Source: JAXGQE01 sp040766585 (GTDB lineage: Bacteria; Bacillota; SLNR01). From it: a stretch of 64,000 bases of DNA. Position 1 is the first letter of the stretch, and every line of letters starts with the position of its first letter. The notes below the pieces were generated by a model, which was not told the origin of the DNA, did not search any database, and saw only the letters and a list, made by a program, of their open reading frames with translations. Position numbers and translations under genes: made by a program. Positions 1 to 7,833 of this stretch are shown here, one piece after another. The stretch covers positions 124,001 through 188,000 of the forward strand of contig JAXGQE010000001.1 in the NCBI GenBank assembly GCA_040766585.1, read 5' to 3'.

Positions 1-1
1 T

Positions 2-361
2 CAGTTGTCTGCCCTGCTGCTGCCCGTCATGGGCGGACTGAACCCTCTGTCGCTGCTGATGGTGATACTGTTTGGAACCGCGGCATTTTCCAATGCCATC
101 AACAACAGCGCAGCCGCCGTCATTATGGCACCCATTGCCGCCAGTCTGGCCAGTCAGTCTTCAGGTGTGTCTCTGCCGGCTGTATTGATGGCTGTTGCCG
201 CCGGTGCCAACCTGGCCTTGATCTTGCCGACACACCAGGCGGCACTTCTGGTTTTAAGCAAAGCCCCGTTCAGCATCCCGCTGTACATTCGCTCCGGCGC
301 AGTTCTCACTGTTTTTGCTGGAGTGGCCGCGGCACTGACGATTTTTCTGCTTTGGAATTAA
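2..361 (+). CDS. SLC13/DASS-type anion transporter, C-terminal part
   Basis: Only the last ~119 codons are in the window; the frame is open to the left edge, so the start is missing. The fragment is almost entirely hydrophobic and contains an NNSAAAVIMAPIA stretch followed by a second half with PTHQAALLV, which resembles the second substrate-binding hairpin and last helices of the SLC13 (divalent anion:Na+ symporter) family. It would sit in the inner membrane and import a dicarboxylate or inorganic anion. It lies 20 bp before a persulfide dioxygenase gene in the same direction, so it may serve sulfur metabolism, for example sulfate or thiosulfate handling; that substrate is inference. Confidence 0.6.
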   Translation, partial: QLSALLLPVMGGLNPLSLLMVILFGTAAFSNAINNSAAAVIMAPIAASLASQSSGVSLPAVLMAVAAGANLALILPTHQAALLVLSKAPFSIPLYIRSGAVLTVFAGVAAALTIFLLWN

Positions 362-381
362 CAACTTAAGGAGGGATCAGT

Positions 382-1749
382 ATGTTTTTCAGTCACATTT
401 ACAGCTCGGGACTGGCTCACAGTTCCTATGTAATCGGGGGGAAAAAAGGATGCATCGTGGTGGATCCAGGCCGTGATATTGAAAAGTACATGAAGCAGGC
501 CAAAGCGTTTGGGCTGCCCATTACCGGAATCATCGAAACCCATCTGCATGCCGACTTCATTTCCGGTCATATGGATCTGGCCGAAGAAACCGGTGCCGTC
601 ATCTATGCATCCAAAGCGGCCAAATGCGCATATCCCCATCAGGGTATCGAAGATGGGGAAACTTTTACCCACGACACATTCTCCATCACCATGCTGGACA
701 CACCCGGCCACACCCCGGAGGGAGCTGTGTTCTTTGTGGCCGACCATGAACGCGCTGATGAACCCATTCTCGTCTTCACCGGGGATACTGTGCTGGTGGG
801 AGATGTGGGCCGACCGGATCTTTTCCCGGATATGAAACAGGAGCTGGCCCAAAAGCTCTACCGCAGTATCCGGAAACTGAAAGAGTGGGGGAATCACATC
901 GAGTTGTACCCGGCCCACGGCATGGGCTCCCTCTGCGGCCGGTCGCTGTCGGCTAAACTATGGACCACCCTGGGCATTGAGAAGCAGTGGAATTATGCAT
1001 TTCAACTGGAAAAAGAAGAAGATTTTGTTCAGGCTCTCCTCACCGGGATGCCGGAAGCTCCGGACCATTTTTCCAGGTGTTCCGAAATCAACCGGCAGGG
1101 CCCTACTCTGATCCAAGATCTGCCGAAACCCGTACCCATCGGCCCGGATGCCTTCCACAAGAAAATCCAAGAAGGGCATCAGGTTGTTGATGTACGAAGT
1201 TTCGTGGAATTCTCCGGAGCGCATGTCCCCGGAGCGTATGCCATTCCCCTCCAGGGCAAATTTTCGACTTTTGCCGGATGGGTTGTCCCCTTTGATGTCC
1301 CCCTGCTGCTGGTGGCCGAAACCGATGACGAACTGCAGGAAGCCCTGGTGGGTCTGCGGGCAGTCGGCCATGACCGTGTGGTGGGATACCTCAGCGGCGG
1401 AATGCTGAAATGGATCAATGGTGGCTTGAGAACCAACCGCATTGATACCATTTCCGTCCACGAACTGCACGATGTACTGGAAAATCCGGAATACACAGTT
1501 TTGGATACACGGCAGCTCAGCGAATGGGAAGAAGGACACATCCCCGGAACCATCCATGCCCCCACTCCCGATATTCGTCAACGATATGTGGAATGGGATC
1601 CGGAAAAGCCCATTGTTACATTGTGCAATACATCCAACCGTTCCATTCTGGCAGCCAGTCTGCTGAAGCAGAAAGGATTCAAAACGGTCCTGAACATGGT
1701 GGGAGGAACCACGGCCTGGGCTGCTGCCGGATTCTCTCTGACAAAATAA
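382..1749 (+). CDS. Persulfide dioxygenase-like MBL protein with two rhodanese domains
   Basis: A 455-residue cytosolic fusion. Residues ~1-240 form a metallo-beta-lactamase fold of the ETHE1/CstB persulfide dioxygenase kind, with THLHADFISGH (His54, His56, Asp58), a downstream HTPEG histidine, GDTVLVGDVGRPDL and YPAHG. Two rhodanese domains follow (~265-350 and ~360-455). The first has no cysteine in its active loop; the second has a CNTSNRS loop with the catalytic Cys. The known family oxidises glutathione or CoA persulfide to sulfite, and rhodanese domains shuttle sulfane sulfur. The start is fixed by an AAGGAGG sequence 8 nt upstream. It is followed by two YeeE/YedE membrane genes, giving a sulfide detoxification or thiosulfate-use operon like cst loci. 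Confidence 0.85.
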   Translation: MFFSHIYSSGLAHSSYVIGGKKGCIVVDPGRDIEKYMKQAKAFGLPITGIIETHLHADFISGHMDLAEETGAVIYASKAAKCAYPHQGIEDGETFTHDTFSITMLDTPGHTPEGAVFFVADHERADEPILVFTGDTVLVGDVGRPDLFPDMKQELAQKLYRSIRKLKEWGNHIELYPAHGMGSLCGRSLSAKLWTTLGIEKQWNYAFQLEKEEDFVQALLTGMPEAPDHFSRCSEINRQGPTLIQDLPKPVPIGPDAFHKKIQEGHQVVDVRSFVEFSGAHVPGAYAIPLQGKFSTFAGWVVPFDVPLLLVAETDDELQEALVGLRAVGHDRVVGYLSGGMLKWINGGLRTNRIDTISVHELHDVLENPEYTVLDTRQLSEWEEGHIPGTIHAPTPDIRQRYVEWDPEKPIVTLCNTSNRSILAASLLKQKGFKTVLNMVGGTTAWAAAGFSLTK

Positions 1750-1764
1750 CAAGGAGTGATCATT

Positions 1765-2304
1765 ATGATGTCCTGGCTTTATGAAGCCATTTTTGTCACC
1801 CCCTGGCCCTGGTGGGCGGGAGGCCTGGCCATTGGGCTGCTGGTCCCCGGACTGTACTACTACCAGAACACGGCTTTGGGCGTCTCCACAGGATACGGGA
1901 ACTTCCTGAAAATGCTCCTTCACGGGAAGAAACCATTGTCCTGGCTACAGAAAGATACGTTTAAAGATCTGTTTGGCTGGCGTGTCTACTTTATCATTGG
2001 GATGATTGCCGGTGCTTTCCTGTCGGCAAGGCTCAGCGGAAGACCCCTGATCACAGGAGAGATGGGGATCCTGACAGAAACAACAGCCTGGCCCACGGTC
2101 ATCTACGGGTTGATCCTCTTTGCAGGTGGGACTCTTCTCGGGCTGGGTGCCCGCATTGCCGGGGGATGCACATCCGGACACAGTATCCACGGCTTGGCCA
2201 CACTGCAGCTTTCCGCCCTGGTGGTAACCATTGGATTCATTGTCATGGGTGCACTGTCCACCTACATTGTCCGATTCCTGCTGCTGGGAGGTGTGACACC
2301 ATGA
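1765..2304 (+). CDS. YeeE/YedE (TsuA-type) sulfur transporter, first half protein
   Basis: A 179-residue membrane protein of the YeeE/YedE (DUF395) family, with about four hydrophobic helices and the family's glycine-rich core GAGARIAGGCTSGHSIHG-like segment near residue 130-145, including the conserved Cys of the GGC motif. In the thiosulfate transporter TsuA such cysteines relay thiosulfate through the pore. AAGGAG stands 9 nt before the ATG at 1765; the GTG at 1756 overlaps that sequence and is rejected. Single-chain YeeE proteins are about twice this length; here the function is split with the next gene, whose start overlaps this stop codon. Probably imports thiosulfate or another sulfane sulfur compound for the upstream rhodanese protein. 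Confidence 0.8.
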   Translation: MMSWLYEAIFVTPWPWWAGGLAIGLLVPGLYYYQNTALGVSTGYGNFLKMLLHGKKPLSWLQKDTFKDLFGWRVYFIIGMIAGAFLSARLSGRPLITGEMGILTETTAWPTVIYGLILFAGGTLLGLGARIAGGCTSGHSIHGLATLQLSALVVTIGFIVMGALSTYIVRFLLLGGVTP

Positions 2305-2723
2305 CCCAGAAAACATCCTTACTGTTTTTCGGTGTGTTTTTCGGATTTGCCCTGAGCCGGGTGGGAGCGGGAGAGTATGACCTTATATACGGCATGTTCA
2401 CCGCCACCAATCTAAAACTGGCCTGGGTCATGATCAGTGCCATCGTAGTCGGGCATCTGGGAATGCGTTGGCTGGCCTCCAAAGGAAATGTAACCAAAAA
2501 CGGTACCCCCATAAAAATCAGCTATAAAAAACTAAAGCCCACCAGTCTTCTCGGTGGCGCCATATTCGGATTGGGCTGGGGGCTATCCGGAGCCTGCCCG
2601 GGAACCATCCTGGCCCAATTGGGGGAAGGGAAGATCTTAGGCCTGTTTACAGCCGTCGGTCTCATTTTCGGGACCTACCTGTATGCTCTCCTGGTGGAAA
2701 AATATCCGGACCTGTCTGAATAG
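2301..2723 (+). CDS. YeeE/YedE sulfur transporter, second half protein
   Basis: A 140-residue membrane protein starting with an ATG that overlaps the previous stop (ATGA), a sign of translational coupling. It carries the complementary YeeE/YedE half: an N-terminal helix with GFALSRVGAGEYD, and near residue 95 the second core segment GLGWGLSGACPGTILAQLG with the conserved cysteine. Pairs of short YeeE/YedE proteins are common next to rhodanese and persulfide dioxygenase genes, and the two chains most likely assemble into one channel. The gene ends 12 bp before a 15-bp hairpin that separates it from the convergent tetR gene. Confidence 0.8.
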   Translation: MTQKTSLLFFGVFFGFALSRVGAGEYDLIYGMFTATNLKLAWVMISAIVVGHLGMRWLASKGNVTKNGTPIKISYKKLKPTSLLGGAIFGLGWGLSGACPGTILAQLGEGKILGLFTAVGLIFGTYLYALLVEKYPDLSE

Positions 2724-2734
2724 GATTCATATAT

Positions 2735-2767
2735 AGAAGAAGGCAGGATGCTATCCTGCCTTCTTCT
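2735..2767. terminator. Hairpin between convergent genes, likely bidirectional terminator
   Basis: Perfect 15-bp inverted repeat (arm AGAAGAAGGCAGGAT) with a 3-nt loop between the sulfur transport gene and the tetR gene, overlapping the tetR stop codon. Neither side has a long T run, so termination strength is uncertain. Confidence 0.6.
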
Positions 2768-3356
2768 AGTTCTTGCCCAATCCGTTTTCCAAAACATCGA
2801 TTAGGGTATCTGCCACATTCTCGTATTCCCAAATTGTCGTATCGCCCTTTACATCCATCAGTTCTGTCATATTCTGAAGCAACAACATCATGATTGAATT
2901 GACCTGTTCCGGCGAAATATCGCTGCGGACTTCCCCCACTTCTACCGCATGTCGAACCAGATGCAGCAGACTATCCTTATAGTCCAGTTTAAACCGAAGG
3001 AAAATACGGTCTCTCAGTTCCGTATTTTTTTCTTTCATAACGGATTCAGAGAATTTTTGATACTCGGGTTTTTCCTGGATAAACTGAATCGCAGCCCTGA
3101 TCTGGATGCGAAGAAGCGAGAAAAGGCCGTTGGGTATGGATTGATCCAAGCCCAATTCGTGAATCCGCTTCCATTTCTCCTCAACGACTTTTCCCACCAG
3201 ACTAGCGTACAGTTCCTCTTTATTCGTAAAGTGGTGATAGAAAGAGCCCTTGCTGACTTCAGCTTTTTTAAGAATGTCATTTAAGGATACACGGTCATAT
3301 CCTTTCTCAGCAAATTGAATCATGGCAATATGTTCCACTCGTTCAACCGTATCCAT
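2766..3356 (-). CDS. TetR/AcrR family transcriptional regulator
   Basis: A 196-residue regulator. The N-terminal helix-turn-helix is clear at residues ~24-50 (SLNDILKKAEVSKGSFYHHF, typical TetR recognition helix with SFYHHF). The rest is a helical ligand-binding and dimerisation domain without recognisable ligand motif. It is the last gene of an operon with two ABC-2 permeases and an ATPase, 9 bp after the last permease. The operon promoter carries a palindrome of TetR type just after its -10 box, so the protein very likely represses its own operon and is released by the exported compound. The ribosome-binding site is weak (AGGT). Confidence 0.9.
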   Translation of the reverse strand: MDTVERVEHIAMIQFAEKGYDRVSLNDILKKAEVSKGSFYHHFTNKEELYASLVGKVVEEKWKRIHELGLDQSIPNGLFSLLRIQIRAAIQFIQEKPEYQKFSESVMKEKNTELRDRIFLRFKLDYKDSLLHLVRHAVEVGEVRSDISPEQVNSIMMLLLQNMTELMDVKGDTTIWEYENVADTLIDVLENGLGKN

Positions 3357-3365
3357 GGCGTTTAC

Positions 3366-4088
3366 CTAAAGGCGCAGCCGTCTGCGGAAAAAGCCGAATA
3401 TAAGCCAGGTGACAAGCATGGTATAAACCAGCCCGATCCATAGGTACTGGGAATAAGTCAAATACTGAAACCCTTCACCGCGGGCAATCACACTGATCAT
3501 TTTAGCCGGCCAGAATCCCGGAGCGAACGCAAAGATCAACTCTTTGATATCATGGAAGAAAAGTCCCGCCAATGGAAACAGCGATACAATGCCCATCCCT
3601 TTCATCATGGCAAATCCCTCCACTTTGTTGGATGCAAAGGCATTTACCAAAAAACCCACAATGGGAGTTCCCACCGCAATAATGAGACTGACAAGGGCTG
3701 CTTCGCTGTTGGTAATGGCCACAAGATCGGTGAACCAGATAATGAAGAACACCGATAGAAATGTCATGATGGAGGCCATCACCAGGCGGACTGAAAGAAA
3801 CTGATTTACATTCAGCGGGGTGACCTGAATGGCTGTCAGAATGTTGTCATCCCGGTCATCCAGAATGGAAAAACCGATGACAGCCCCGTAAATGGCCGGG
3901 CAGAAAAGAATCAACCCCACCAGAATAATATCGGAAATCCCCTCCAGAGCCAGCCCGGTGTTCTCAGACAAATAGGGGATCAAATACCGTCCCACCAGAG
4001 CAAAGATAAACGGATAAACCACCATCAAAACCATAAACGGATCTCGGGTCCATTTTTTCACTTCAGAAGATACAAACTCTCCCATCAT
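3366..4088 (-). CDS. ABC-2 type transporter permease
   Basis: A 240-residue integral membrane protein with about six helices and a charged N-terminal stretch, typical of ABC-2 exporter permeases (FEVSSEV..WTRDPFM start, then a long periplasmic-side loop). Its ATG overlaps the stop codon of the preceding permease (TGATG), so both are translated together. It should pair with the other permease and the ATPase to form a heterodimeric exporter, probably for a drug, lipid or peptide. Substrate cannot be read from sequence. Confidence 0.8.
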   Translation of the reverse strand: MMGEFVSSEVKKWTRDPFMVLMVVYPFIFALVGRYLIPYLSENTGLALEGISDIILVGLILFCPAIYGAVIGFSILDDRDDNILTAIQVTPLNVNQFLSVRLVMASIMTFLSVFFIIWFTDLVAITNSEAALVSLIIAVGTPIVGFLVNAFASNKVEGFAMMKGMGIVSLFPLAGLFFHDIKELIFAFAPGFWPAKMISVIARGEGFQYLTYSQYLWIGLVYTMLVTWLIFGFFRRRLRL

Positions 4089-4813
4089 CAGCTACCACTC
4101 TCCTTTGCGGAAAAGCTGTCAAACTGATTGCGGATGACGATAAACGATGCCGCCGTCAAGATCAGTAGGTAACCCAGAGACAGTACCAGTTCCCACGTTT
4201 CCGGCCGATTGACTGCAGCAGTCATTAAAGTCAGCAGTGCTTTGGTCGGCAAAGCATACATTAGTTTTGAAAGCACATCGTTTTTGATCAATCCCACAAA
4301 ATCAAGAACCACAGGAATACTCATGAAAATATTGAAAGCCATCAGATTCATCAGCATGCCGGTAAAATCCCGGGATCGGTACGTCAGCAGGTATCCGATC
4401 AGTGAAAACTGAAATATCCCCAGTATCACAGAACCCACCAGTATAGGAATATTCAACGACACATTTTTGACCCAATACCCGTAGATCAACAGAACCACGA
4501 GTGTCAAAAGACTCGATGTCATATTGGCCAGTATTTTAGAGAGGATGAACTCATCCTTGGAGATGGGAGCCACCAGCATGGTTTTCAACGTGGATTCCTG
4601 CTTTTCATAGTGGATGGTTACCCCGATCATGATCCCGGCCATGGCCGTCACATCGAAAAACAGCACCACAATCAGCAGTCTCCCAATGTCGGAAGTATTG
4701 GTCAAATGCAGAACCAAAATCCAGATCAGTGCCACCAAAAATCCGGCAGCCAGAATATTGTATTTTTTTAATCGCACCAGTTCACCTCTGGTTAAAGCCG
4801 CCAGATTATTCAC
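4088..4813 (-). CDS. ABC-2 type transporter permease (second subunit)
   Basis: A 241-residue membrane protein with six predicted helices, similar in layout to the next gene. The N-terminus (LTRGELVRLKKYN) resembles the cytoplasmic entry of ABC-2 permeases of the fluoroquinolone/multidrug export kind. The start overlaps the end of the ATPase gene by 8 bp. With two different permeases and one ATPase the complex would be a heterodimeric permease pair driven by an ATPase homodimer. Confidence 0.8.
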   Translation of the reverse strand: MNNLAALTRGELVRLKKYNILAAGFLVALIWILVLHLTNTSDIGRLLIVVLFFDVTAMAGIMIGVTIHYEKQESTLKTMLVAPISKDEFILSKILANMTSSLLTLVVLLIYGYWVKNVSLNIPILVGSVILGIFQFSLIGYLLTYRSRDFTGMLMNLMAFNIFMSIPVVLDFVGLIKNDVLSKLMYALPTKALLTLMTAAVNRPETWELVLSLGYLLILTAASFIVIRNQFDSFSAKESGS

Positions 4814-5657
4814 CGCCGTTCCCTCCCGTCACTTTGATAAAGATATCGTCGAGGGTGGTCTCCTTGCTGTGGATTGTAATGATCTTTTTCTCCCGGACCA
4901 ATCCAAAGAAGTCTTCATTGCTGCCCAGAGTATCCAGATCAAACACTTTCTTCTCGCTGCTTTGACCTTCGTATTCAATTTCAACAATTCGCTGTCCGTA
5001 TTTCAGTTTCAACGCTTTCGGATCATCGCTTTCCACAATGTTCCCATCCGCCATAAACGCCACCCGGTCACAGAGTTCGTCTACATCCCCCATCAGATGG
5101 GTTGTCAGCAGCACGGTCCCGCCGGCCTGTTTGAATTCCCGGATCATGTCTTTGACAATGCGGGCATTGGTGGGATCCAGACCATTGGTGGGCTCATCCA
5201 AAATCAGAATTTCCGGGTCATTGAGCAGTGCCCGGACAAAGTTCAGACGGACTTTCATCCCTTTGGAGTAGGCCGATACCGGTTTATCCTTATCCGGATA
5301 AAGGCCCAGCCTTTTCATGATGGCATCCGTATCCGCCTGTTTGTGGTACAGTCCTTTAAAGAACTGAATGTTTTCCTGGGCGGTCAGTTTGGAGAAATGC
5401 ACCGGCATCTCAAATCCAACCCCGATTTTTTCATAGAATTCTTTCCCGTATGACCGCAAATCCTTACCCTTAAACTCCACAACTCCTTGGTAATTCTTCA
5501 GCAGTCGAATCAGGATCTTCTGTGTGGTGCTTTTTCCGACACCGCTAGGTCCCAGCAACCCGAAAATTTCTCCATCCCGGACATCAAACGACATCCCTTT
5601 TATGGTGTCTTCTTTGTTATGGGGATAGCGAAAACGCAAGTCAGAAACATGAAACAT
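4806..5657 (-). CDS. ABC transporter ATP-binding protein
   Basis: A 283-residue ABC ATPase. Walker A is GPSGVGKST (36-44), the signature is the variant YSKGMK (130-135), Walker B is LILDEP with Asp154 and Glu155, and an H-loop TTHL follows near 190. The C-terminal ~70 residues form the extension seen in drug-export ATPases (family CcmA). First gene of the exporter operon; its start lies 28 bp downstream of a TetR-type palindrome, so expression should be repressed by the last gene of the operon. Confidence 0.9.
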   Translation of the reverse strand: MFHVSDLRFRYPHNKEDTIKGMSFDVRDGEIFGLLGPSGVGKSTTQKILIRLLKNYQGVVEFKGKDLRSYGKEFYEKIGVGFEMPVHFSKLTAQENIQFFKGLYHKQADTDAIMKRLGLYPDKDKPVSAYSKGMKVRLNFVRALLNDPEILILDEPTNGLDPTNARIVKDMIREFKQAGGTVLLTTHLMGDVDELCDRVAFMADGNIVESDDPKALKLKYGQRIVEIEYEGQSSEKKVFDLDTLGSNEDFFGLVREKKIITIHSKETTLDDIFIKVTGGNGGE

Positions 5658-5680
5658 AAACGCACCATCCTTTCATCAGT

Positions 5681-5700
5681 GACTAGACCAGTCGGTCTGT
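5681..5700 (-). promoter_or_regulatory. TetR-type operator of the exporter operon
   Basis: The inverted repeat AGACC-AGTC-GGTCT (5685-5698) lies directly downstream of the -10 box at 5708-5713, around the expected transcription start. Binding here would block RNA polymerase. The half sites resemble operators of other TetR-family repressors such as LmrA/YxaF. Confidence 0.75.
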
Positions 5701-5707
5701 TTCTTTC

Positions 5708-5736
5708 ATTGTACCCCGATAGTGATTGAATGTCAA
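5708..5736 (-). promoter_or_regulatory. Promoter of the ABC exporter-tetR operon
   Basis: Reading on the minus strand: -35 TTGACA (5736-5731), spacer of exactly 17 bp, -10 TACAAT (5713-5708). This is a near-consensus housekeeping promoter and would be strong unless repressed through the adjoining palindrome. Confidence 0.8.
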
Positions 5737-5761
5737 CATAACCCTGCAGCGATGCTTCTTT

Positions 5762-6910
5762 TCAATCGTCCTGAAGCCATTCCGCCAGTATTTCGTCCTT
5801 ATGTTCTCCCAGCCGCGGCGGCGGGCGGCGGATCATTCCCGGGGTGCAGCTCATCTTGATGGGAATCCCCGGCATGGTCACCGGTCCTGCATCGGGATGA
5901 ACAACGGTTTGAATCATCTGCCGTGCCCTGACCTGGGGATCCTGGATAACCTTGTCTACCGTATTGATGGGGCCACTGGGAACACCTGCTTCCAAGAGTT
6001 TTTCCTGCCATGTCTCGGTGGTTTCAGCACCGATTGCTTCATTCATCATGGTGACCAGCAGGTCTCGGTGGTCAGTTCGCAGTTTGTTGGTGGAAAAACG
6101 GTCATCCTCCAGCCATTCGCTCTTATTTAAAACATGGCAGAGTTTCGTAAACAACGCATCATTGCCGGCAGCTATCATAATCTCGCCGTCTTTTGTCCGG
6201 AAGGTTTCAAAGGGGGTAATGGATGGATGCTGATTGCCGTTGGGCCCTGGAACCTCTCCGGTCACACTGTAGCGGGAAATGGCATTTTCCAGCACAGCGA
6301 CCTGGCAGTCCAGCATGGCCACATCCACCTTCTGTCCTTCACCGGTCATATCTCGATGGTGAATGGCAGCCAGGATTCCCACTGCAGCGAACAAGCCGGC
6401 AGTAATATCGCCCATGGAAGTACCAACCCGCACCGGAGGTCCGCCTACAGGCCCCGTTATACTCATAATCCCACCCATCGCCTGCACCACAGCATCATAC
6501 GCTGGCCGATGAGAATAGGGACCGGTATGGCCAAACCCGGACACAGCCGCGTAAATAATTCGGGGGTTGTGCTTTTTCAGTTCCTCATACCCCAGATTCA
6601 GTTTTTCCATGGTACCGGGGCGGAAATTTTCCACAACAATATCCGCTTTAGCGGTTAGCCTGAGAAAGAGCTCCCGATCTTCCTCCTGTTTTAGATCCAG
6701 CTCTATGCTTCGTTTTCCCCGATTGATGCTCATAAAATAGGCGCTTTCACTGCCCACATATGGACCAAAATGCCTGGCGTCATCCCCTCTTCCCGGCACT
6801 TCCACTTTCACAACATCCGCACCCAGATCGGCCATAATCATGGTGACATACGGGCCGGCCAGTACCCGGGTTAAATCCAGAACCCGCAGTCCTTCCAACG
6901 CTTGCTTCAT
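5762..6910 (-). CDS. CaiB/BaiF family CoA-transferase (class III)
   Basis: A 382-residue cytosolic enzyme of the family III CoA-transferases. The N-terminal motif LEGLRVLDLTRVLAGPY and RGKRSIELDLK are hallmarks, and GDITAG carries the catalytic Asp168 that forms an acyl anhydride. It moves CoA between carboxylic acids such as formate/oxalate, carnitine, succinate or arylacrylates; the substrate cannot be assigned. It is the last gene of a minus-strand cluster with two deacetylase-fold hydrolases, a peptidase and an isochorismatase-type hydrolase, which suggests use of an organic acid released by those enzymes. Its end is only 26 bp from the promoter of the exporter operon. Confidence 0.88.
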   Translation of the reverse strand: MKQALEGLRVLDLTRVLAGPYVTMIMADLGADVVKVEVPGRGDDARHFGPYVGSESAYFMSINRGKRSIELDLKQEEDRELFLRLTAKADIVVENFRPGTMEKLNLGYEELKKHNPRIIYAAVSGFGHTGPYSHRPAYDAVVQAMGGIMSITGPVGGPPVRVGTSMGDITAGLFAAVGILAAIHHRDMTGEGQKVDVAMLDCQVAVLENAISRYSVTGEVPGPNGNQHPSITPFETFRTKDGEIMIAAGNDALFTKLCHVLNKSEWLEDDRFSTNKLRTDHRDLLVTMMNEAIGAETTETWQEKLLEAGVPSGPINTVDKVIQDPQVRARQMIQTVVHPDAGPVTMPGIPIKMSCTPGMIRRPPPRLGEHKDEILAEWLQDD

Positions 6911-6985
6911 ACACAGCAGCTCCCTTCATCTCAAAGTCAGCGAAACAAATACAACCTCTTTCAAGCGAAAGAGGCCGTATTGTCT

Positions 6986-7819
6986 CTAATTCTTATCCCA
7001 GAAATCGGCCATTTCCCGGCCTGTGCAAAACCAGACTTTCCCCTGCTCTTTGATGTATTTCAGGAGATCCGCCAGAATGGTGATCCGTCCCGGAGAACCG
7101 ATGGTCTGGGGGTCAAACTGGGGCACATAACAGAGTCCGTAGTAATAGTAGGCTTTGTATTCCTGCTTGAATGTGCTCAGGACGTGACTGTAGTTGGCTA
7201 TGCGACCCTGTCCCGCTGGAAAAGCCGGTGTATAGTTGAAACCAAAGTAGGGGAAATCACTGATCTCCCACGGTGCCGGAATTTCCAGTACAGATTTCCC
7301 TTCCAGGGCCGTCTTAACCCAATACGGCCGATCGTCCCCGAACATGGAACTGGAATAGAGAATTCCGGATGCCGCCATATGGTCGTAGGCTTCCCGGGTC
7401 ATCTCTCCCTCCGGAACCCGAAATCCCATGGGGTTTTCCCCGGTAACCTTTTTCAACGCAGCCACTCCCTGCGAGAATGCATCTCCAAGCTCACCGTCAT
7501 TCAAATGTCCGAAATTTTCATGAGCATATCCATGCAGCCCGATTTCAAATCCCCCAGCTGCCACCTCCTGAATGCGGTCCGGATAGTGCTCGGCCACCTT
7601 GCCGGGAACGAAAAACGTAGCCGGTACATCGAATGCCTCCAGCACATCCAGCACACGATGCAGGCCTCTTTTCATGCCGTACTCTCCCAAAGAAAGTGTC
7701 TTCGGTCGACGATGACAATCATCCCCCAGACTCATCCAGAACTGATCTGCATCCAGATTGAATGTCAGCATAACCGCACAGTTTGCACCGTCAGGCCAGT
7801 TTACTCGCTGTATATCCAT
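6986..7819 (-). CDS. Polysaccharide deacetylase-fold hydrolase (PgdA/imidase/PuuE type), copy 2
   Basis: A 277-residue NodB-fold protein. It starts MDIQRVNWPDGANCAVMLTF and shows LDADQFW, FFVPGKVAEHYPD, GGFEIGLHGYAHE and DDRPYWV, the pattern of the HP0310 peptidoglycan deacetylase, cyclic imidase and allantoinase PuuE group. No signal peptide. An in-frame extension upstream lacks a ribosome-binding site; GGAGG 8 nt before the ATG at 7819 supports the start used. Note that the metal triad is altered: the HxxxH histidine segment reads GLHGYAHE (conserved) while the Asp-Glu pair is Asp-Ala-Asp. It is a diverged duplicate of the gene before it, 14 bp away. Confidence 0.8.
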   Translation of the reverse strand: MDIQRVNWPDGANCAVMLTFNLDADQFWMSLGDDCHRRPKTLSLGEYGMKRGLHRVLDVLEAFDVPATFFVPGKVAEHYPDRIQEVAAGGFEIGLHGYAHENFGHLNDGELGDAFSQGVAALKKVTGENPMGFRVPEGEMTREAYDHMAASGILYSSSMFGDDRPYWVKTALEGKSVLEIPAPWEISDFPYFGFNYTPAFPAGQGRIANYSHVLSTFKQEYKAYYYYGLCYVPQFDPQTIGSPGRITILADLLKYIKEQGKVWFCTGREMADFWDKN

Positions 7820-7833
7820 GGTCACTGCCTCCT

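Noticed and set aside
4614..5453. 279-codon plus-strand open frame across the ABC ATPase gene
   Set aside because: It lies antisense to a gene with clear Walker motifs, has no ribosome-binding site, and its translation has no family resemblance.
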